A DNA stretch of 64,000 nt. It comes from Actinomyces sp. HMSC035G02 (GTDB lineage: Bacteria; Actinomycetota; Actinomycetes; Actinomycetales; Actinomycetaceae). Shown piece by piece: positions 8,229 to 19,051 of this stretch. The notes beneath the pieces were generated by a model that was not told the origin of the DNA, ran no database searches, and saw only the letters and a program-made list of their open reading frames with translations. The translations under genes and the position numbers were made by a program. Location of the stretch: assembly GCA_001838165.1 (NCBI GenBank), contig KV835856.1, forward strand, positions 1-64,000, given 5' to 3'. Numbering within the stretch: the first letter of the stretch is position 1; every line of letters starts with the position of its first letter.

Positions 8229-11200
8229 TCACTTGCCTTCCGGCAGGTGGTAGAAGCCGTCCTCGCCGAGGCGGGCGTTCGGATCCAGCAGGATCGCGGC
8301 CTCGACCTCGTGCGCGTCACCCGCGACGCCCGCGGCCGGGTCGTCGGGCAGGCGACGGCCCTCCACCGAGGTGAACAGCGGGGCATGGCCCAGCATGCCC
8401 ATCTCGATGTGACGCTGGCCGTTGCGCAGGCGACGATCCGACGCCGCGCGCCACGCCTCGAGCCGCTCGCGTCCGGCCTCGCGCTCCACGATGGCCTCGA
8501 AGGCGGCCGGGTTGACCAGCGCCAGGAAGCCGGAGACGTGACCGAAGCCGAGCGAGGTCGCGAACGCCGCGCGCACCGGTCCACGCGAGGACAGGTTGAG
8601 CGGGGAGCGCAGCCACACGAGCGGGCTGTACTTCTCCATCGCGTCGTCGACGCAGTCCAGCGCGACGTTCGCGGGGATCAGACCCGTGCGGAACACGTCG
8701 ATGATGCCGCCCACCTGGAACACGCAGGCGCCACCCTTCGCGTGACCCGTGAGGGTCTTCTGCGAGATGACCAGCAGCGGGTTACCGGGGGTGCGGCCCA
8801 GCGCCATGCCGACGCGGGTGTGCAGATCCGACTCGTTGGGGTCGTTGGCGTTCGTCGACGTGTCGTGCTTGGACACGAAGGCCACGTCGTCGATGCCCAC
8901 GCCGAGCTCGCCGAGGTTGCGGGCGATGACCGAGTCACGTCCGCCGCGCGCCACCGCGAGAGCACCCAGGCCGGGTGCCGGAATCGAGGTGTGCGCGCCG
9001 TCGCTGAAGGTCTGCGCGTGCGCCACGACAGCCAGGACCGGCAGGTTCATGTCGAGCGCCACCGACGCGCGGGTCAGCAGCACGGTGCCGCCGCCCTGCG
9101 CCTCGACGAAGCCGCCGCGGCGGCGGTCGTTAGCACGCGAGACGAAGCGCGAGGAGATACCGCGAGTGAGCAGCTCGTTCGAGTTTGCCGTCGCGTTCAT
9201 CGCACCGAAGCCCACGATCGACTCCACCTGGATGTCATCGATCGCGCCGGCCACGACGAAGTCAGCCTTACCGGCCTTGATCTTGTCGAGGCCCTCCTCG
9301 ATGGAGACCGCGGCGGTCGCGCAAGCTCCGACCGGGTTGATCATCGAGCCGTAGCCCCCCACGTAGGACTGCATGGTGTGCGCAGCCACGACGTTGGGCA
9401 GGGTCTCCTGCAGGATGTCCTGCGGGTAATCCTCGCCCAGGAAGCGGTCGACGAACAGCTTGTGCATCGAGCGCATGCCACCGAAGCCGGTGCCCTGCGT
9501 GGAGGCCACGGTCGCCGGGTGGACGACGCGCAGCAGCTCAGCGGGGCTGAAGCCGGCCGACACGAACGCGTCGACGGCGGAGACCAGGTTCCACACGGCG
9601 ATCGGGTCGATCGAATCCAGCATCGAGGCCGGGATGCCCCAGCGAGCCGGATCAAAGTCCGTCGGGAACAGGCCGCCGATGCGGCGGTTCAGCGTCGCGC
9701 GACGCGGCACACGCACCTGGGCACCGGACTTGCGGGTCACCTGCCACTCGCCGAACGCGGTCTGCTCAATGACGGTGAACTGCGGGTCAGCCTCGGCGTA
9801 GGAGCGGGCCTCGGCCTCGTCCTCGACCGTGAACGTGATGTCGCGGTCCAGGAAGACCATCGCGGACTCGGGCGTGTAGCCGTCGTGCAGCGGGCCATCG
9901 TCGTGGAAGAAGCGCACGCCGGAGCGGGCCACGACCTCGTCGCGGTAGCGCTCGAAGATCTCCGACTCGGGGACCAGCTGGTCGTCCTTGTCGTACCAGC
10001 CGCCCACGGGGGTGTCCGACCAGGTCAGCAGGCCGGTCATCCACGCCAGCTCGAGCACGCCCGCGGGGGTGAGCTCGACGCTGCCGTCGGTGTGGATACC
10101 GAGCTCAGCCTGGACGCGGGTACGGGCGCTGCCCCACGGGCCGACCTCGCCGTGACCGACGATGACGACCGTGTCGGCCAGCGACGCGGTGGTGCCACCC
10201 CACTGCGAGGGCTCAACGTGCGGCACGGTGACCTGCGAGGGCGAGGGAAGCGCGGAGACGGTCGCGACCGGCTGCTCAGCGGGGGGTGCGGGGATGGCGG
10301 CCTCGGCCTGAGCACGCAGGGCGCGCAGGTCGATGGAGGAATCCAGGCCGCCGGTCAGGTCGGCGTCCACCGGAGCGGTGGCAGCCTGCGCGCGAACCTC
10401 GGCGCTCGACAGCTTCAGCAGCTGCTCGGCCATTTCCTCGGTCGACCAGGTGCGAACACCCGCGGACTCGACGGCGGCGACCATCGGGTCGTTGCCGCCC
10501 ATGAGGCCGGTGCCGCGCACCCAGCCGATACGCGGGTGAGCAATCGAGACGCGCGAACCCCAGATCGGCTCGGCCGCCCAACGGGTCGCGATTGCGTCGA
10601 ATGAGGCCTTCGCCTCGGCATACGCGCCGTCGCCACCGAAGATGCCGCGGTTCGGGGAACCGGGCAGCACGACGTGCAGACGGTGATCGGCGTGCGTGTC
10701 GGAACCGATCGCGCACAGGCCGGCGATGGAGCGCTCAACGCTCCACAGCAGCAGGCGCATCTGGTTCTCGGAGGCAGCGCCCGCGTCGGCCAGCGTGCCG
10801 GAGACGCGCGGAGCGGCGAAGGGGTAGAAGAGCGTCGGGACCAGGGCTTCCTTGGTCACCTTGACGTCGGCGCCCACGGACTTGGTCTGCTCGGTGCCGA
10901 TCCACTCCACGAGCGCGTCCACGTCGCGGTAGGAGGCCAGGTTCGCGGGAACCAGCCACAGCTTCGCGCCGCCCGCGGCGTGCGTGCGGTAGAGCTCCTT
11001 GGCGAAAGCCAGGCGAGAGGCGGAGATCGACGAGGAGGTCGCGATGACCGTTGCGCCACCGGCGAGCAGGCCGCCCACGACCGCGCCACCGATGGAGGCG
11101 GGGGTCATGCCGGTGACCACGGCGACGTCGTTCGCGTAGGGCAGGGCCTCAGCGGAGGAACGCGCGTCGGCCGCGATCTGCTCGAGGCGAGCAGCGCGAT

Positions 11201-14200
11201 CGTGATCGCCCTCAGCACGCAGGCGGTTCGCCCAGTACGAGGCCTGCTCGGCCACTGCGCGGCCGGTGCCCACGAAGGACGCGCCCTCGGCGAGCGTGCC
11301 TTCGGTGACGTAGCGGGCGACGTCTTCGCGGGCGGAGGCCCAGCGGTCGTCCAGCAGGACGGCGCGTGCGGCGTCGAAGCGAGGCTCGACTAGGTCAACC
11401 CAGCCCGAACCCAGCTCGGCGGCGACGGCGTCGATGACGCGTGCGTCGTCGGAGGAGTCCTCGCCGGTGGGGGCGGGGGCGTTCAGACCCAGCTCGGACA
11501 GGATCGTGCGAGCGGTCTTGGCCAGGACGCCGTCCTCACCCGTCACGGACGCGGCGTAGGCATCCAGCGCGGCGGAGTCAACGACGCCGCCACCGGACGC
11601 ACCACCGGCGCTGGGCAGGGACACGGCAATACCTTCACGGGCCGCGACGGCGGCCACGGCAGCGTCGATGAGGGCATCGACACCGGCGGCGTTCGTCGGG
11701 GCATCCAGGGGTAGGGTTGCCAGGTCGCCGTCGCGGGTCGAGGCGCCCTCACGGGTGCCCAGGACGATCTCGGCGGTGACGTGCTGGGCCCAGCCGGGTC
11801 CCAGCTGCCACGTGCCGGTCACGCGGTCGGCGATGTGACCGGCCTTGACGCCGGCGGCGCCGAACAGCTTGCGCGTGCGCTCCTTGACTGCCTCGGACAG
11901 GACCGGGCCGAAGGGCTTGTAGCCCTTGGCGGCCTTGTCGACCGTGGCGGACAGGGTGGCCACGTCGGCCTCGCCGGCGCCGTCGATCGAGTTCAGGCCC
12001 AGCTCGGAGGACATGTCCATGAGCAGCTGGTTACGGCGCGAGGACACGCCGTTGGTCAGCGACTCGGTCGTGTCGGTGGCGCCGACCTCGTCAATGCGAA
12101 TCTTCGCGGACAGGGCCAGCAGGGCGACGATGGCGGAGGACGCCGTGAAGGGCAGATCCGCAACGTCGGCACCCGAGGGACCGCCGGTAGGAGCTGCGGG
12201 GGCCGGAGCGGCCTCCGCGGCGGGGGCAGCCGGGGCGGGCGCGGGAGCGGCCTCAGCAGCGGGAGCTGCCGGGGTGATCTCCTCGTCCTCTTCGTCCTCG
12301 ATCACAGCGACGTCGGTCGCGTAGACGCGGGGCTCGTCGCGCTGGACGTTGAACACGTCGACGCGAGAGAGCGCGAACTCGGGGGCGAGCAGGGTGCGGG
12401 AGGCCAGGTTCGCCAGGGTCGGGGCGGCGCCGAGGCCGACCTCGATGACCTGATCGACGCCCAGGCCGGGAACGCCGGGGGCTGCCTCTTCGGTCGAGAG
12501 CAGCACGCGCTGCGTCTCGATCCAGCGCACCGGGGAGGCGAACTGCCAGCACAGGAGCTCGATGAGCAGCGTGCGGGTCAGGACGCCCGGGTTGGCCAGG
12601 GCCGCGTCCCACGCGCCGTCCGTCTCGAGCAGGTTACGCACCGTCTCGGAGGGAACCACGTCGAGGATGGACTGGGCGAACTCGCGGGTGAGCTCGAAGG
12701 GACGCGCCACCAGGTTGGGGATGTAGCGGCCCACGAGCTTCGCGGGATCGATCTGCGCGGGAATACGCTCGTCGAGCTTCGTGCGGAAGTCCGCCACGCC
12801 GCTGCGCAGGACAGTGGAGTGGAAGGGCACGTCGATGCCGGGAACGTACATGAAGGGACGCTTACCGCCGCGCTCGGCAGCGCGCTTGCTGGCGTCCTCC
12901 TCGAGGGCCTTCAGCCCCGCGACCGTACCGGCGACCGCGTACTGCTGGCCGGCCAGGTTGAAGTTGACGATCTGGAGGAACTCGCCCGACGCGTGAGCGA
13001 TCGACTCAACGTACTCCACGACGTGAGCGTCGTCGATGCCGAACTGGTTCGGGCGCAGGGCCCCCATGCGGTAGTTCGAACGGCCGTTCTCATCGCGGGG
13101 CACGAGCGAGTGCATCGTGGAGCCGCGCTGGAACACCAGGTCGAGGACGGTTTCGAGCGGGAAGACCTCGGCGTATGCAGCCAGAGCGTCGTACTCGCCC
13201 AGCGAGTGACCGGCGAAGGCAGCACCCGGGACCAGGACACCCTCTTCACGCATGCGGGCCGTCTGGCCGATAGCCAGCGTCGCGAGAGCGACCTGCGTGA
13301 ACTGGGTGAGGTTCAGGACGCCCTCGGGGTGACGGTAGGTCACGCCGCGCGCGACGATTTCGGTCGGGTTGTCGCGCACGATCGCCAGGATGGAGAAGCC
13401 CATCGCCGAGCGGGTGTGCGCATCGGCGCGGCGCCAGACCTCGTCCACGGCCTTGGACTTGGTGCGCTCGTCCAGGCCCATGCCGGCGCTCTGGATGCCC
13501 TGGCCGGGGTAGACGTAGGCAACCTTCGGGGCGAAGGTGTAGGCCGACGCGCGCGAGACGACCTGCTTGTTGATGCGGCAGGTGACCTCGAGGGACAGAC
13601 CGCCACCGACGACGCGGCCCACGCGCTCGACGGTGATCTCAACCTCGTCGTTCAGGTCGACGGTGCCGTACATGTAGTACGTCCAGCCGGCGATCTGAGC
13701 GCCGCCCTGACCGGCGACGACCGCCTCGGCTGCGTGCTGAGCGGTGGCCGACAGCCACATGCCGTGCACGAGAGGCGCGTCCATGCCAGCGACCTTGGCG
13801 GCCGCGTAGGAGGTGTGGATCGGGTTGTAGTCGCCCGAGACGATCGCAAAGGGCGTCATGTCGTCGGGGGCCTTGACGGTCACGCGGCGCAGGACCGAGC
13901 GGGGCGTGTCGACGACCTCGACGTTTGCGCCGCCGAAGGGCGCGGCCTCGGAGGGAGCGCGGTTGCCGGTGGCGCGACCGCGGATCGCGAAGCGCTCCTG
14001 CGTGGAGCCCACGTACTCGCCGTTCGAGGTCAGCTCGAGGGCGACCGTGACGATACGACCCGAGGAGGACTCGTCGACGGCGGCCACGTGGCTGGTCACG
14101 TCGATCGTCGTGATGCCGCGCTCGAGCATCTGCTCGGGCGTGTATTCCAGCGTGATCGAGTGATCGAGGTGGACGGCGTTGAGCAGGCCCTCAATGACCG

Positions 14201-17200
14201 GGTAGTCGTTGTGGATGGCCGAACCCAGGGCCGCGTAGATCGCGGGCCAGGCGGGGCCGAGCAGGGCGTCGGGAGCCCACGCAGCCAGCTCGTAGTCGGC
14301 GGGCAGGGCAGCGCCCGTGGCCTCGGCGTGATCGAAGCCCAGGGTGGGGGCCAGCGTGAAGGAGTAGTGTGCCTCGCCGAAGACGGACTTGTCGGAGGGA
14401 ACCATGACCGGCAGCGCGTCCACGGTGTCGCCGGCGACGGACACGGAGGTCACGCCGGCGGTCGCCGCGAGCATCGCGTACATGTGCTGGGGCAGCTTGG
14501 CCTCGTCGATGACCGGGACCGCACCGTCCTCGCCGGACAGAACCAGCGGGAAGATCAGCTCGCGCACCGCGTGCTTCTCGACGCCGCGCGGGTCGTTGTC
14601 CCACGCGGTATCCAGGTGGATGACCATGTCCACGCCGGTGTCGGTTGGGTTCAGGGAGACGCGCTCCTCGTCGAGGATGGAGGCGGGGTTGGTCATGAGG
14701 TGGCCGGTCCACGAGATGAAGGGGACCTTGCGCAGCCATTCCTTGCGGGTGGCGGCGGGCTTGCCGTTACCCAGGCGCGAGGCGACGGGCGTCGCGACGG
14801 CGCCCGAGTAGGCGAGACGCTCGGCTGCGGCGGCCTCGAAACGGCCCAGGAGGGAAGCGACGGGCTCGTCGATGCGGTCGATGCCGGCCACGGAGACGGG
14901 GCCGGGGATGATGCGGACCTGGTCGGCGGTGTAGCGCTCGTCCTGGGCCTGCCACAGGCAGTCCTGGCCCCACCAGCGGATGAGGTCGTCGTCCAGGATC
15001 GGGACGAAGGGCATCGGCTTCGGGTAGGAGCGGCACAGGGCCGGGAACCAGGCGGCGTCGATGGGGCTGACGTGCGTGGTCGCGGCGTTCGGGTAGGCAG
15101 CCATCAGGCGGTCGGCCGCGGCGTGTGCGTCGGCGACATCCTCGACGGTCGGGAACAGGGTTTCGACCTCGCCGTGATCCACGGGGGCCAAACGCGCCTC
15201 GACGCGCTGGAGGAGGTCGTGGTAGCGGATCTGCCACGTGGGATCAACCCACGGGTAGGACAGGTCGGCGAAACGGCGCACCCAGGCCTCGTAGGTCATC
15301 TCTTCGAGGTCACCGAAGTACGGCTTGGCCGTGTGGGAGAGGATCTCGACGATCTCGTCCTTGCGGGCGCGCACCTGGGCGCCGTCGGAGCCGATCTCGG
15401 CGATGATGCGCGCGGCTGCGGCCGCCGCGTTGGAGACCTCGTGCATGTCGGCGCGCAGGTGGGACAGGCCCGACGTCATGCCGCCGCGGGTCACGCCCTC
15501 GCCGACCCAGCCGCCCAGCTCATCGTTGTCGGGCACACCGGGCGTGGCGACGAGGAGCTCCTTCACAGCCTTCGTGGTGTGTGCTTCCTTCGTGGTCATC
15601 GCGGCGGTGCCAACGAGGACGCCGTCGACGGGCATCGGCGGGCGGCCGTAACGGGCCGACCACTCGCCGGTGAGGAAGTCAGCGGCGCGCTCGGGGGTGC
15701 CGATGCCGCCGCCCACGGTCAGGACGATGTTGGACTGGGCGCGCAGCTGAGCGTAGGTGGCCAGCAGCAGGTCGGACAGATCCTCCCAGGAGTGGTGTCC
15801 GCCGGAGTGGCCGTCCTCGACCTGGACGATGACCTTGATCGGGTCGGCCTCGCGAGCGATAGCGATGACCTTACGGATCTGGTCAACCGTGCCGGGCTTG
15901 AAGGCCACGTAGGGGAAGCCGTCGGCGCGCAGCTGCTCGATGAGAGCCAGGGCCTCGTCCTGCTCGGGAATACCCGCGGAGACAACGACGCCGTCGATGG
16001 GAGCGCCGGACGCGCGCGAACGCGACACGATACGGGCCTGGCCGAACTGCAGGTTCCACAGGTAGCGGTCCAGGAACATGGAGTTGAATTCGGCGGTGTG
16101 GCCGGGGCGCAGCTGAGCGCGCAGGCCCGCCAGGTTCTCGTTGTAGACCTCTTCGGTGACCTGGCCGCCGCCGGCCATTTCGGCCCAGAAGCCGGCGTTC
16201 GCGGCTGCCGCGACGATCTCGGGGTCGACGGTCGTGGGCGTCATGCCGGCCAGGAGCACGGGGGAGCGGCCTGTGAGGCGCGAGAAGGCGGTGTCGACGA
16301 CGGTCTTGCCGTCGGGCAGGGTGACGAGGCCGGGGCGCAGGTGCGACCAGTCGGTGCCGGGCTCGGGGGCCCAACCGGGAGTCGCAGCCTTGTCTCGGTC
16401 GGAGGCGGTGCCTGCGGCGACGACGCCAACGCCGGTGCCCTCAACGAGGGCGCGGGTCATGCGCACCGTCGTGGAGCCCGGGCCCATGTCGATGATCCAA
16501 GCCGCACCGGACTCGGCGGCGGCACGAATCTGGGTGGGCCAGTCCACGGGCGTCGTGAGCACTGCTGCGGCCAGGGAGTGGGCCAGTTCGGCGTCGATAC
16601 CGCACTGGGCGGCCCACTCGTCCACGAGGGTGAGAGCGTCGGCCAGCATGGGGGAGTGGAAGGGCACGTAGACCGGCAGGTACTCGCACACGGGGGTCAG
16701 CGGGCGGCCGCCGCGCTCGTGGGCGTCGTGCGCGGCCTTGTCCTTGGCGGCAGCGCGCTCAATGGCCGCAACGAGGGACCCCAGGTCGTTCGGGGCGCCC
16801 GAGACGACGTGCGTGTCGGTGTCGTTGCGCAGAGCGATCGACAGGGGATGCGAGGTCGACGGTAGGGACTCAATGATGCGTCCGAGGAGGGCGTCGGACA
16901 CGCCGCGCACGGACACCATGTAGGTCGCGTCGCCGGCGTGCGGGGCGCGAGCGCGGCGCGTGATGCGAGCGGCGGCCGCGCCGATCAGACGAGCGAGCGC
17001 GAACACGGAGGCAGCCCGGGCCTCGTCCCCGGCGATCCACGCGCGGGCGATCTCCACGCCGAGCACGCCCTGGGAGTGACCCTCAAACGCGGTGGGCTGG
17101 TTGGCGACGATGTTCAGGCCGGCGCGCGCCAGATCGATGAGCGCACCAAGCTGGGCGGCGACGATACCGGGAACCGACAGGGCGGCCTCGTCCGGGCCAG

Positions 17201-17450
17201 CGACGTCGCGGGTCACGGCCGCAGACTCGGGGGCGGCGGGCAGCTCGAAGGGCAGCGAAGCGACCGACTGGGTGGCCAGCGAGCGGCGCACGGGGGAGAG
17301 CACCTGATCCGAGGCCTTGATGACGCCGGCGACAATCTCAGCGATCTCGGGATCGCGGGCGATCTCATCGAGGGCGGCGCGCCACGGGGTGGCCTGACCG
17401 GCAAAGGTCAGCGCGTAGGGGGTCTCATTCAGAGAGGACACAAACGACAT
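8229..17450 (-). CDS. fas: Type I fatty acid synthase, single chain
   Basis: A 3073 aa multienzyme performing de novo fatty acid synthesis. Domain order from landmarks: acetyltransferase (GHSQG, Ser ~125); FMN enoyl reductase (LAGMTPTTVDPEI, ~400); MaoC-like dehydratase (DYNPIHTSY, ~1210); malonyl/palmitoyl transferase (GHSLGEY, Ser ~1416); an Ala/Pro-rich linker; ACP (ELGLNSIDG, Ser ~1821); ketoreductase (VVTGMTPASIGG, ~2110); ketosynthase (VGACATAA, Cys ~2710, with later KHDTSTNANDP and GHAKGG). This is the standard bacterial FAS-I order, with no PPT domain. The ATG is chosen over an upstream in-frame TTG because AAGGAAAG precedes it. accD ends 44 nt upstream. Confidence 0.97.
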   Translation of the reverse strand: MSFVSSLNETPYALTFAGQATPWRAALDEIARDPEIAEIVAGVIKASDQVLSPVRRSLATQSVASLPFELPAAPESAAVTRDVAGPDEAALSVPGIVAAQLGALIDLARAGLNIVANQPTAFEGHSQGVLGVEIARAWIAGDEARAASVFALARLIGAAAARITRRARAPHAGDATYMVSVRGVSDALLGRIIESLPSTSHPLSIALRNDTDTHVVSGAPNDLGSLVAAIERAAAKDKAAHDAHERGGRPLTPVCEYLPVYVPFHSPMLADALTLVDEWAAQCGIDAELAHSLAAAVLTTPVDWPTQIRAAAESGAAWIIDMGPGSTTVRMTRALVEGTGVGVVAAGTASDRDKAATPGWAPEPGTDWSHLRPGLVTLPDGKTVVDTAFSRLTGRSPVLLAGMTPTTVDPEIVAAAANAGFWAEMAGGGQVTEEVYNENLAGLRAQLRPGHTAEFNSMFLDRYLWNLQFGQARIVSRSRASGAPIDGVVVSAGIPEQDEALALIEQLRADGFPYVAFKPGTVDQIRKVIAIAREADPIKVIVQVEDGHSGGHHSWEDLSDLLLATYAQLRAQSNIVLTVGGGIGTPERAADFLTGEWSARYGRPPMPVDGVLVGTAAMTTKEAHTTKAVKELLVATPGVPDNDELGGWVGEGVTRGGMTSGLSHLRADMHEVSNAAAAAARIIAEIGSDGAQVRARKDEIVEILSHTAKPYFGDLEEMTYEAWVRRFADLSYPWVDPTWQIRYHDLLQRVEARLAPVDHGEVETLFPTVEDVADAHAAADRLMAAYPNAATTHVSPIDAAWFPALCRSYPKPMPFVPILDDDLIRWWGQDCLWQAQDERYTADQVRIIPGPVSVAGIDRIDEPVASLLGRFEAAAAERLAYSGAVATPVASRLGNGKPAATRKEWLRKVPFISWTGHLMTNPASILDEERVSLNPTDTGVDMVIHLDTAWDNDPRGVEKHAVRELIFPLVLSGEDGAVPVIDEAKLPQHMYAMLAATAGVTSVSVAGDTVDALPVMVPSDKSVFGEAHYSFTLAPTLGFDHAEATGAALPADYELAAWAPDALLGPAWPAIYAALGSAIHNDYPVIEGLLNAVHLDHSITLEYTPEQMLERGITTIDVTSHVAAVDESSSGRIVTVALELTSNGEYVGSTQERFAIRGRATGNRAPSEAAPFGGANVEVVDTPRSVLRRVTVKAPDDMTPFAIVSGDYNPIHTSYAAAKVAGMDAPLVHGMWLSATAQHAAEAVVAGQGGAQIAGWTYYMYGTVDLNDEVEITVERVGRVVGGGLSLEVTCRINKQVVSRASAYTFAPKVAYVYPGQGIQSAGMGLDERTKSKAVDEVWRRADAHTRSAMGFSILAIVRDNPTEIVARGVTYRHPEGVLNLTQFTQVALATLAIGQTARMREEGVLVPGAAFAGHSLGEYDALAAYAEVFPLETVLDLVFQRGSTMHSLVPRDENGRSNYRMGALRPNQFGIDDAHVVEYVESIAHASGEFLQIVNFNLAGQQYAVAGTVAGLKALEEDASKRAAERGGKRPFMYVPGIDVPFHSTVLRSGVADFRTKLDERIPAQIDPAKLVGRYIPNLVARPFELTREFAQSILDVVPSETVRNLLETDGAWDAALANPGVLTRTLLIELLCWQFASPVRWIETQRVLLSTEEAAPGVPGLGVDQVIEVGLGAAPTLANLASRTLLAPEFALSRVDVFNVQRDEPRVYATDVAVIEDEEDEEITPAAPAAEAAPAPAPAAPAAEAAPAPAAPTGGPSGADVADLPFTASSAIVALLALSAKIRIDEVGATDTTESLTNGVSSRRNQLLMDMSSELGLNSIDGAGEADVATLSATVDKAAKGYKPFGPVLSEAVKERTRKLFGAAGVKAGHIADRVTGTWQLGPGWAQHVTAEIVLGTREGASTRDGDLATLPLDAPTNAAGVDALIDAAVAAVAAREGIAVSLPSAGGASGGGVVDSAALDAYAASVTGEDGVLAKTARTILSELGLNAPAPTGEDSSDDARVIDAVAAELGSGWVDLVEPRFDAARAVLLDDRWASAREDVARYVTEGTLAEGASFVGTGRAVAEQASYWANRLRAEGDHDRAARLEQIAADARSSAEALPYANDVAVVTGMTPASIGGAVVGGLLAGGATVIATSSSISASRLAFAKELYRTHAAGGAKLWLVPANLASYRDVDALVEWIGTEQTKSVGADVKVTKEALVPTLFYPFAAPRVSGTLADAGAASENQMRLLLWSVERSIAGLCAIGSDTHADHRLHVVLPGSPNRGIFGGDGAYAEAKASFDAIATRWAAEPIWGSRVSIAHPRIGWVRGTGLMGGNDPMVAAVESAGVRTWSTEEMAEQLLKLSSAEVRAQAATAPVDADLTGGLDSSIDLRALRAQAEAAIPAPPAEQPVATVSALPSPSQVTVPHVEPSQWGGTTASLADTVVIVGHGEVGPWGSARTRVQAELGIHTDGSVELTPAGVLELAWMTGLLTWSDTPVGGWYDKDDQLVPESEIFERYRDEVVARSGVRFFHDDGPLHDGYTPESAMVFLDRDITFTVEDEAEARSYAEADPQFTVIEQTAFGEWQVTRKSGAQVRVPRRATLNRRIGGLFPTDFDPARWGIPASMLDSIDPIAVWNLVSAVDAFVSAGFSPAELLRVVHPATVASTQGTGFGGMRSMHKLFVDRFLGEDYPQDILQETLPNVVAAHTMQSYVGGYGSMINPVGACATAAVSIEEGLDKIKAGKADFVVAGAIDDIQVESIVGFGAMNATANSNELLTRGISSRFVSRANDRRRGGFVEAQGGGTVLLTRASVALDMNLPVLAVVAHAQTFSDGAHTSIPAPGLGALAVARGGRDSVIARNLGELGVGIDDVAFVSKHDTSTNANDPNESDLHTRVGMALGRTPGNPLLVISQKTLTGHAKGGACVFQVGGIIDVFRTGLIPANVALDCVDDAMEKYSPLVWLRSPLNLSSRGPVRAAFATSLGFGHVSGFLALVNPAAFEAIVEREAGRERLEAWRAASDRRLRNGQRHIEMGMLGHAPLFTSVEGRRLPDDPAAGVAGDAHEVEAAILLDPNARLGEDGFYHLPEGK

Positions 17451-17494
17451 GTTCTTACTTTCCTTCGGGGACAATTCTTCTCAAACGACGCCGG

Positions 17495-19051
17495 TCACAG
17501 AGGGCCGTTATCGTGACGCTTGACGTGGGGTGCACGCTGGTCCTTCGTGGCCAGCAGGTGCAGGGAATCGATGATGGTCTGGCGGGTATCGGCGGGAGCG
17601 ATGATGCCGTCGAGCTGGCCCGAGGACACGGAGACCTCGGGGTTGACGGTCTCCTCCTCGTAGCGGGCCACAAGCTCGGCCTTCGTCTCCTCGAAGGTTC
17701 CGTTCTCGCGGGCGGCAGCAAGGTCGCGGCGGTACATGATCGACGCCGCGCCCTCCGCGCCCATGACGGCGATCTGAGCGTCCGGCCACGCGAACGCCAG
17801 GTCCGCGCCGATCGACTTCGAACCCATGACGATGTAGGCGCCGCCGTAGGCCTTACGCAGGATGACCGTCACCATCGGCACGGTCGCATTCGCGTAGGCA
17901 ACGATCACCTTCGCGCCGCGGCGGATGATGCCTGCCTGCTCCTGCTCGGTGCCCGGACGGTAGCCGGGAACGTCGACGAAGGTGACGATCGGCAGTCCAA
18001 ACGCGTCGCAGAAGCGCACAAAACGCGCGGCCTTCTCCGAGGCATCCACGTCGAGCGTGCCCGCATCGTTCATCGGCTGGTTCGCCACGATGCCCACCGA
18101 CTGGCCATCGACGCACGCAAAACCAATCGTCACGTTGGGAGCGAACAGGTCCTGGATCTCCACATACTCGCCGTGGTCCACGAGCGAGCGCACCACGTCG
18201 CGCACGTCGTAGGGCTGACGCACCGAGGTCGGCACCAGCTCGGCGACCGCGCGGGCCGCAGCCTCGTCCTCAGGATTGGGAATGTACTCGTACTTGGGGG
18301 GAGCGACCTCGCACGAGGAGGGCAGGTAGTCCAGCAGCGAGCGCACGTAGTCGATCGCCTCTTCCTCCGTGTCGGCCATGTGGTGGGCGACGCCGGACTG
18401 GAAGTTGTGGATCGCCGCGCCACCGAGCTCATCGAGCGTGACCTTCTCACCGGTCGTCGCCGCGACGACGTCCGGGCCCGTCACGAACATGTGCGAGTTC
18501 TCGCGCGTCATGACGATGAAGTCGGTGAGAGCCGGCTGATACACGGCGCCACCGGCACAGGGACCCAGGATGATCGAAATCTGGGGAACCAGGCCCGAGG
18601 CCTCGCAGGTCTTCTTAAAGATGCGGCCGTACTGGGCCAGTGCGACGACGCCCTCCTGAATGCGGGCGCCGCCCGAATCCTGAATGCCGACGATCGGAAT
18701 ACGCATGCGGATGCCACGGTCAATCAGGTCGACGATCTTGTCGCCCTCGACCTTGCCCAGGGTTCCACCCAGCACCGAGAAGTCCTGCGCGTAGGCGGCG
18801 ACCATACGCCCCTGCACGCGGCCGTACCCGGCAGCCACAGCGGAGCCGATACGTCCCTCGCGCACAGAACCGCCAATAAACTGACCGACCTCGTGCCACA
18901 CGCCGTCATCAAAGAAGAGGGACAGGCGCTCGCGCGCCGTCAGCTTCTTCTTCGCGTGCTGGCGCTGGGCGGCCTTTTCCTCGGCGGCCTGCGCGATCGC
19001 GTCCTGGGCCTGGATGAAACCGTCACGCGTGAGCGGGCTGGGGGTGCTCAT
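17495..19051 (-). CDS. accD: Acyl-CoA carboxylase carboxyltransferase (beta) subunit
   Basis: Transfers carboxyl from biotin to acetyl- or propionyl-CoA. The 518 aa product is a fused N/C carboxyltransferase of the PccB/AccD type, with the crotonase-fold signatures GGARIQEGV and GPCAGGAVYQPALTDF, and the second half containing GYRPGTEQEQ and KAYGGAYIVMGSKSIGADL. Its start overlaps the accBC stop by 4 nt, so the two are translationally coupled and probably form one complex. Because the product feeds the FAS encoded next, malonyl-CoA is the likely main product. Propionyl-CoA cannot be excluded from sequence alone. Confidence 0.93.
   Translation of the reverse strand: MSTPSPLTRDGFIQAQDAIAQAAEEKAAQRQHAKKKLTARERLSLFFDDGVWHEVGQFIGGSVREGRIGSAVAAGYGRVQGRMVAAYAQDFSVLGGTLGKVEGDKIVDLIDRGIRMRIPIVGIQDSGGARIQEGVVALAQYGRIFKKTCEASGLVPQISIILGPCAGGAVYQPALTDFIVMTRENSHMFVTGPDVVAATTGEKVTLDELGGAAIHNFQSGVAHHMADTEEEAIDYVRSLLDYLPSSCEVAPPKYEYIPNPEDEAAARAVAELVPTSVRQPYDVRDVVRSLVDHGEYVEIQDLFAPNVTIGFACVDGQSVGIVANQPMNDAGTLDVDASEKAARFVRFCDAFGLPIVTFVDVPGYRPGTEQEQAGIIRRGAKVIVAYANATVPMVTVILRKAYGGAYIVMGSKSIGADLAFAWPDAQIAVMGAEGAASIMYRRDLAAARENGTFEETKAELVARYEEETVNPEVSVSSGQLDGIIAPADTRQTIIDSLHLLATKDQRAPHVKRHDNGPL

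Noticed and set aside
8040..10604. 854-codon open frame antisense to acpS and fas
   Set aside because: Same shadow effect; the sense strand encodes clear AcpS and ketosynthase motifs.
11781..16865. 1694-codon open frame antisense to fas
   Set aside because: Shadow of the fatty acid synthase gene: compositionally biased, without domain signatures and without a ribosome binding site.
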